From NCBI RefSeq assembly GCF_028885415.1, contig NZ_CP118527.1, forward strand, positions 3,224,001 to 3,288,000: a DNA stretch of 64,000 bases, in the 5' to 3' direction. How positions within the stretch are numbered: the stretch's first letter is position 1; every line of letters starts with the position of its first letter. This stretch comes from Streptomyces coeruleorubidus (GTDB taxonomy: Bacteria; Actinomycetota; Actinomycetes; Streptomycetales; Streptomycetaceae). Of the stretch, positions 63,801-64,000 are shown one piece after another. Under the pieces are notes generated by a model. That model made no database searches, was not told the DNA's origin, and worked only from the letters and a program-made list of their open reading frames with translations. The translations under genes were made by a program, and so were the position numbers.

Positions 63801-64000
63801 TCAGCCCGTGCCGACGCCGTCCGTGTCACCGGCGGAGGACACCCGCTGCCCGGGCACGGCATTCGCCAGTTCCGTCTCGGCGGTGGCGGCCGCGATCCGT
63901 GACTCCTGGCCGACGTTGCGCGTCTCGGCCTTGATCGCGAGGTTCGCGACCGCGGTGTTGAACTGGTCGATGGAGGCCGGCTCGTCCGGGCCCAGCAGGT
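63801..64000 (-). CDS. C-terminal end of an unidentified gene (partial)
   Basis: The last 66 codons of a minus-strand gene cut by the window edge, ending TGA at 63801-63803. The sequence (LLGPDEPASIDQFNTAVANL, AIKAETRNVGQESRIAAATA) is helical and hydrophilic, with a Gly-rich tail. Good codon bias supports it as real. Product not identifiable from this fragment. Confidence 0.7.
   Translation of the reverse strand, partial: LLGPDEPASIDQFNTAVANLAIKAETRNVGQESRIAAATAETELANAVPGQRVSSAGDTDGVGTG

Overview
The window is a stretch of a very GC-rich actinobacterial chromosome and reads as Streptomyces. The codon use is strongly GC3-biased and GTG starts are common. The housekeeping order (phoH-ybeY, hrcA-dnaJ, hemW, lepA, rpsT, holA, comEC-comEA, leuS, nadD-LCP-rsfS, proA, proB) is typical of that genus. 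Small interspersed GC-rich repeats known from Streptomyces intergenic regions are present. There is no prophage, integrase, transposase or CRISPR array. The content is core chromosome with a few lineage-specific inserts.

Layout. 1-4.4 kb: ybeY and phoH, then a PfkB kinase and an enolase-superfamily sugar-acid dehydratase, all on the minus strand. 4.4-4.9 kb: an operator-bearing gap. 4.9-6.2 kb: an MFS transporter. 6.2-8.5 kb: a HIT protein / RNase Z / adenosine deaminase operon. 8.6-12.4 kb: a tricorn-type protease and a secreted protein. 12.5-17.1 kb: the CIRCE-controlled heat-shock operon hrcA-dnaJ, followed by a nitronate monooxygenase, rsmE and a VOC protein. 17.3-18.9 kb: an MBL hydrolase and a DUF3097 protein. 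19-20.2 kb: hemW. 20.2-26.7 kb: a divergent signalling pair, an RsbW-like/SpoIIE phosphatase facing a soluble poly-HAMP hybrid histidine kinase. 26.8-33.4 kb: acyl-CoA ligase, lepA, rpsT, a SnoaL-like protein and holA. 33.4-41.1 kb: YceI, NAT, comEC/comEA, DegV and a membrane coiled-coil protein. 41.3-44.3 kb: leuS behind a leucine-leader attenuator. 44.5-47.5 kb: an unusual redox operon, a di-heme cytochrome b plus a NuoF-ferredoxin fusion. 47.6-48.5 kb: two identical tRNA-Ala genes bracketing two tiny zinc-ribbon genes. 48.6-52.8 kb: histidine phosphatase, rsfS, a divergent LCP protein, nadD and two mini membrane proteins. 52.9-59.1 kb: an M48 protease, two membrane proteins sharing an N-terminal motif, proA, a small conserved gene and proB. 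59.1-60.2 kb: a repeat-filled non-coding stretch. 60.2-64 kb: a polymer-forming glycerophosphotransferase-type enzyme and a glycosyltransferase, plus the end of an unidentified gene.

Functional themes. Translation and ribosome biogenesis dominate (ybeY, rsmE, lepA, rpsT, rsfS, leuS, tRNA-Ala). The right-hand 15 kb looks like an envelope-glycopolymer (spore-wall) neighbourhood: LCP-like transferase, SCO2583/SCO2584-type membrane proteins, CDP-glycerol glycerophosphotransferase-like polymerase and GT2. By recollection this matches the S. coelicolor SCO2578-SCO2592 region. The most unusual items are five: the cytochrome b / NuoF-ferredoxin operon, whose Fe-S site lacks one cysteine; the apparently leaderless leucine leader peptide and terminator ahead of leuS; the six-fold 276-bp HAMP array; the zinc-ribbon mini-operon between the twin tRNAs; and the duplicated dnaJ 3' end.
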